Part shown: positions 6,811 to 6,886 of the stretch, one piece after another | Position numbering within the stretch: the stretch's first letter is position 1 | Layout of the letters: every line of letters starts with the position of its first letter | Assembly (NCBI GenBank): GCA_946481475.1 | Contig: CAMLOB010000204.1 | Coordinates: 1 to 6,886 of the forward strand | Length of the DNA stretch: 6,886 bases | Source: an uncultured Chlorobiota bacterium | GTDB lineage: Bacteria > Bacteroidota > Kapaibacteriia > OLB7 | Direction: 5' to 3' | Position numbers and translations under genes: made by a program | The notes under the pieces: model-generated | Seen by the model: only the letters and a program-made list of their open reading frames with translations | Told to the model about the DNA's origin: nothing | Databases searched by the model: none

Positions 6811-6886
6811 GTGGTGGCCGTTGGATGTATTCCGATGTCGGGAGATTCCGAGGGGGCGAACCTTCCCGGGAGGACCTGGAGCAAAC

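Noticed and set aside
6851..6873. Second copy of the GGGGCGCAA hairpin element near the right edge
   Set aside because: GGGGGCGAACCTT resembles the first half of the element at 1594-1608, but the complementary arm does not follow, so the likeness is too weak to call.

Overview
The window is a GC-rich stretch of a bacterial chromosome with four protein-coding genes, all on the + strand, separated by gaps that carry short-word repeats. No rRNA, tRNA, CRISPR array, transposase or phage gene is visible. Gene content (RNase R with an N-terminal helix-turn-helix domain, a two-GAF/GGDEF protein, an exported lipoprotein) and clear Shine-Dalgarno sites fit a free-living, probably uncultured bacterium. 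The lineage cannot be fixed from this sequence. The word-like intergenic repeats are of a kind seen in many environmental and metagenome-derived genomes.

Layout. (1) 2-1543: a protein open at the left window edge, with two GAF domains and a degenerate C-terminal GGDEF domain. (2) 1544-1998: a 455-base gap holding a composite of direct and inverted repeats (1546-1790) with a perfect 8-bp hairpin, followed by a leader. (3) 1999-4377: a complete ribonuclease R. (4) 4398-4424: a tiny 14-bp tandem repeat. (5) 4437-5396: a kinase-fold protein of the APH(6)/hydroxyurea phosphotransferase type. (6) 5397-5490: two 47-bp tandem repeat units directly abutting the kinase stop codon. (7) 5576-6760: a lipoprotein with a C-terminal Gmad2 (immunoglobulin-like) domain. 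(8) 6768-6810: a two-copy 25-bp-period repeat, then about 76 bases with nothing recognised.

The four genes do not form an obvious pathway. RNase R and the kinase are separated by only about 60 bases and could be co-transcribed. The other gaps (455 and 179 bases) are repeat-filled, so those genes are more likely separate units. The most interesting points are the GGDEF domain, which has lost most catalytic residues but keeps an RxxD inhibitory-site motif at canonical spacing, and the fact that every gap between genes carries its own different short repeat. I did not find strong evidence for a new multi-gene system.
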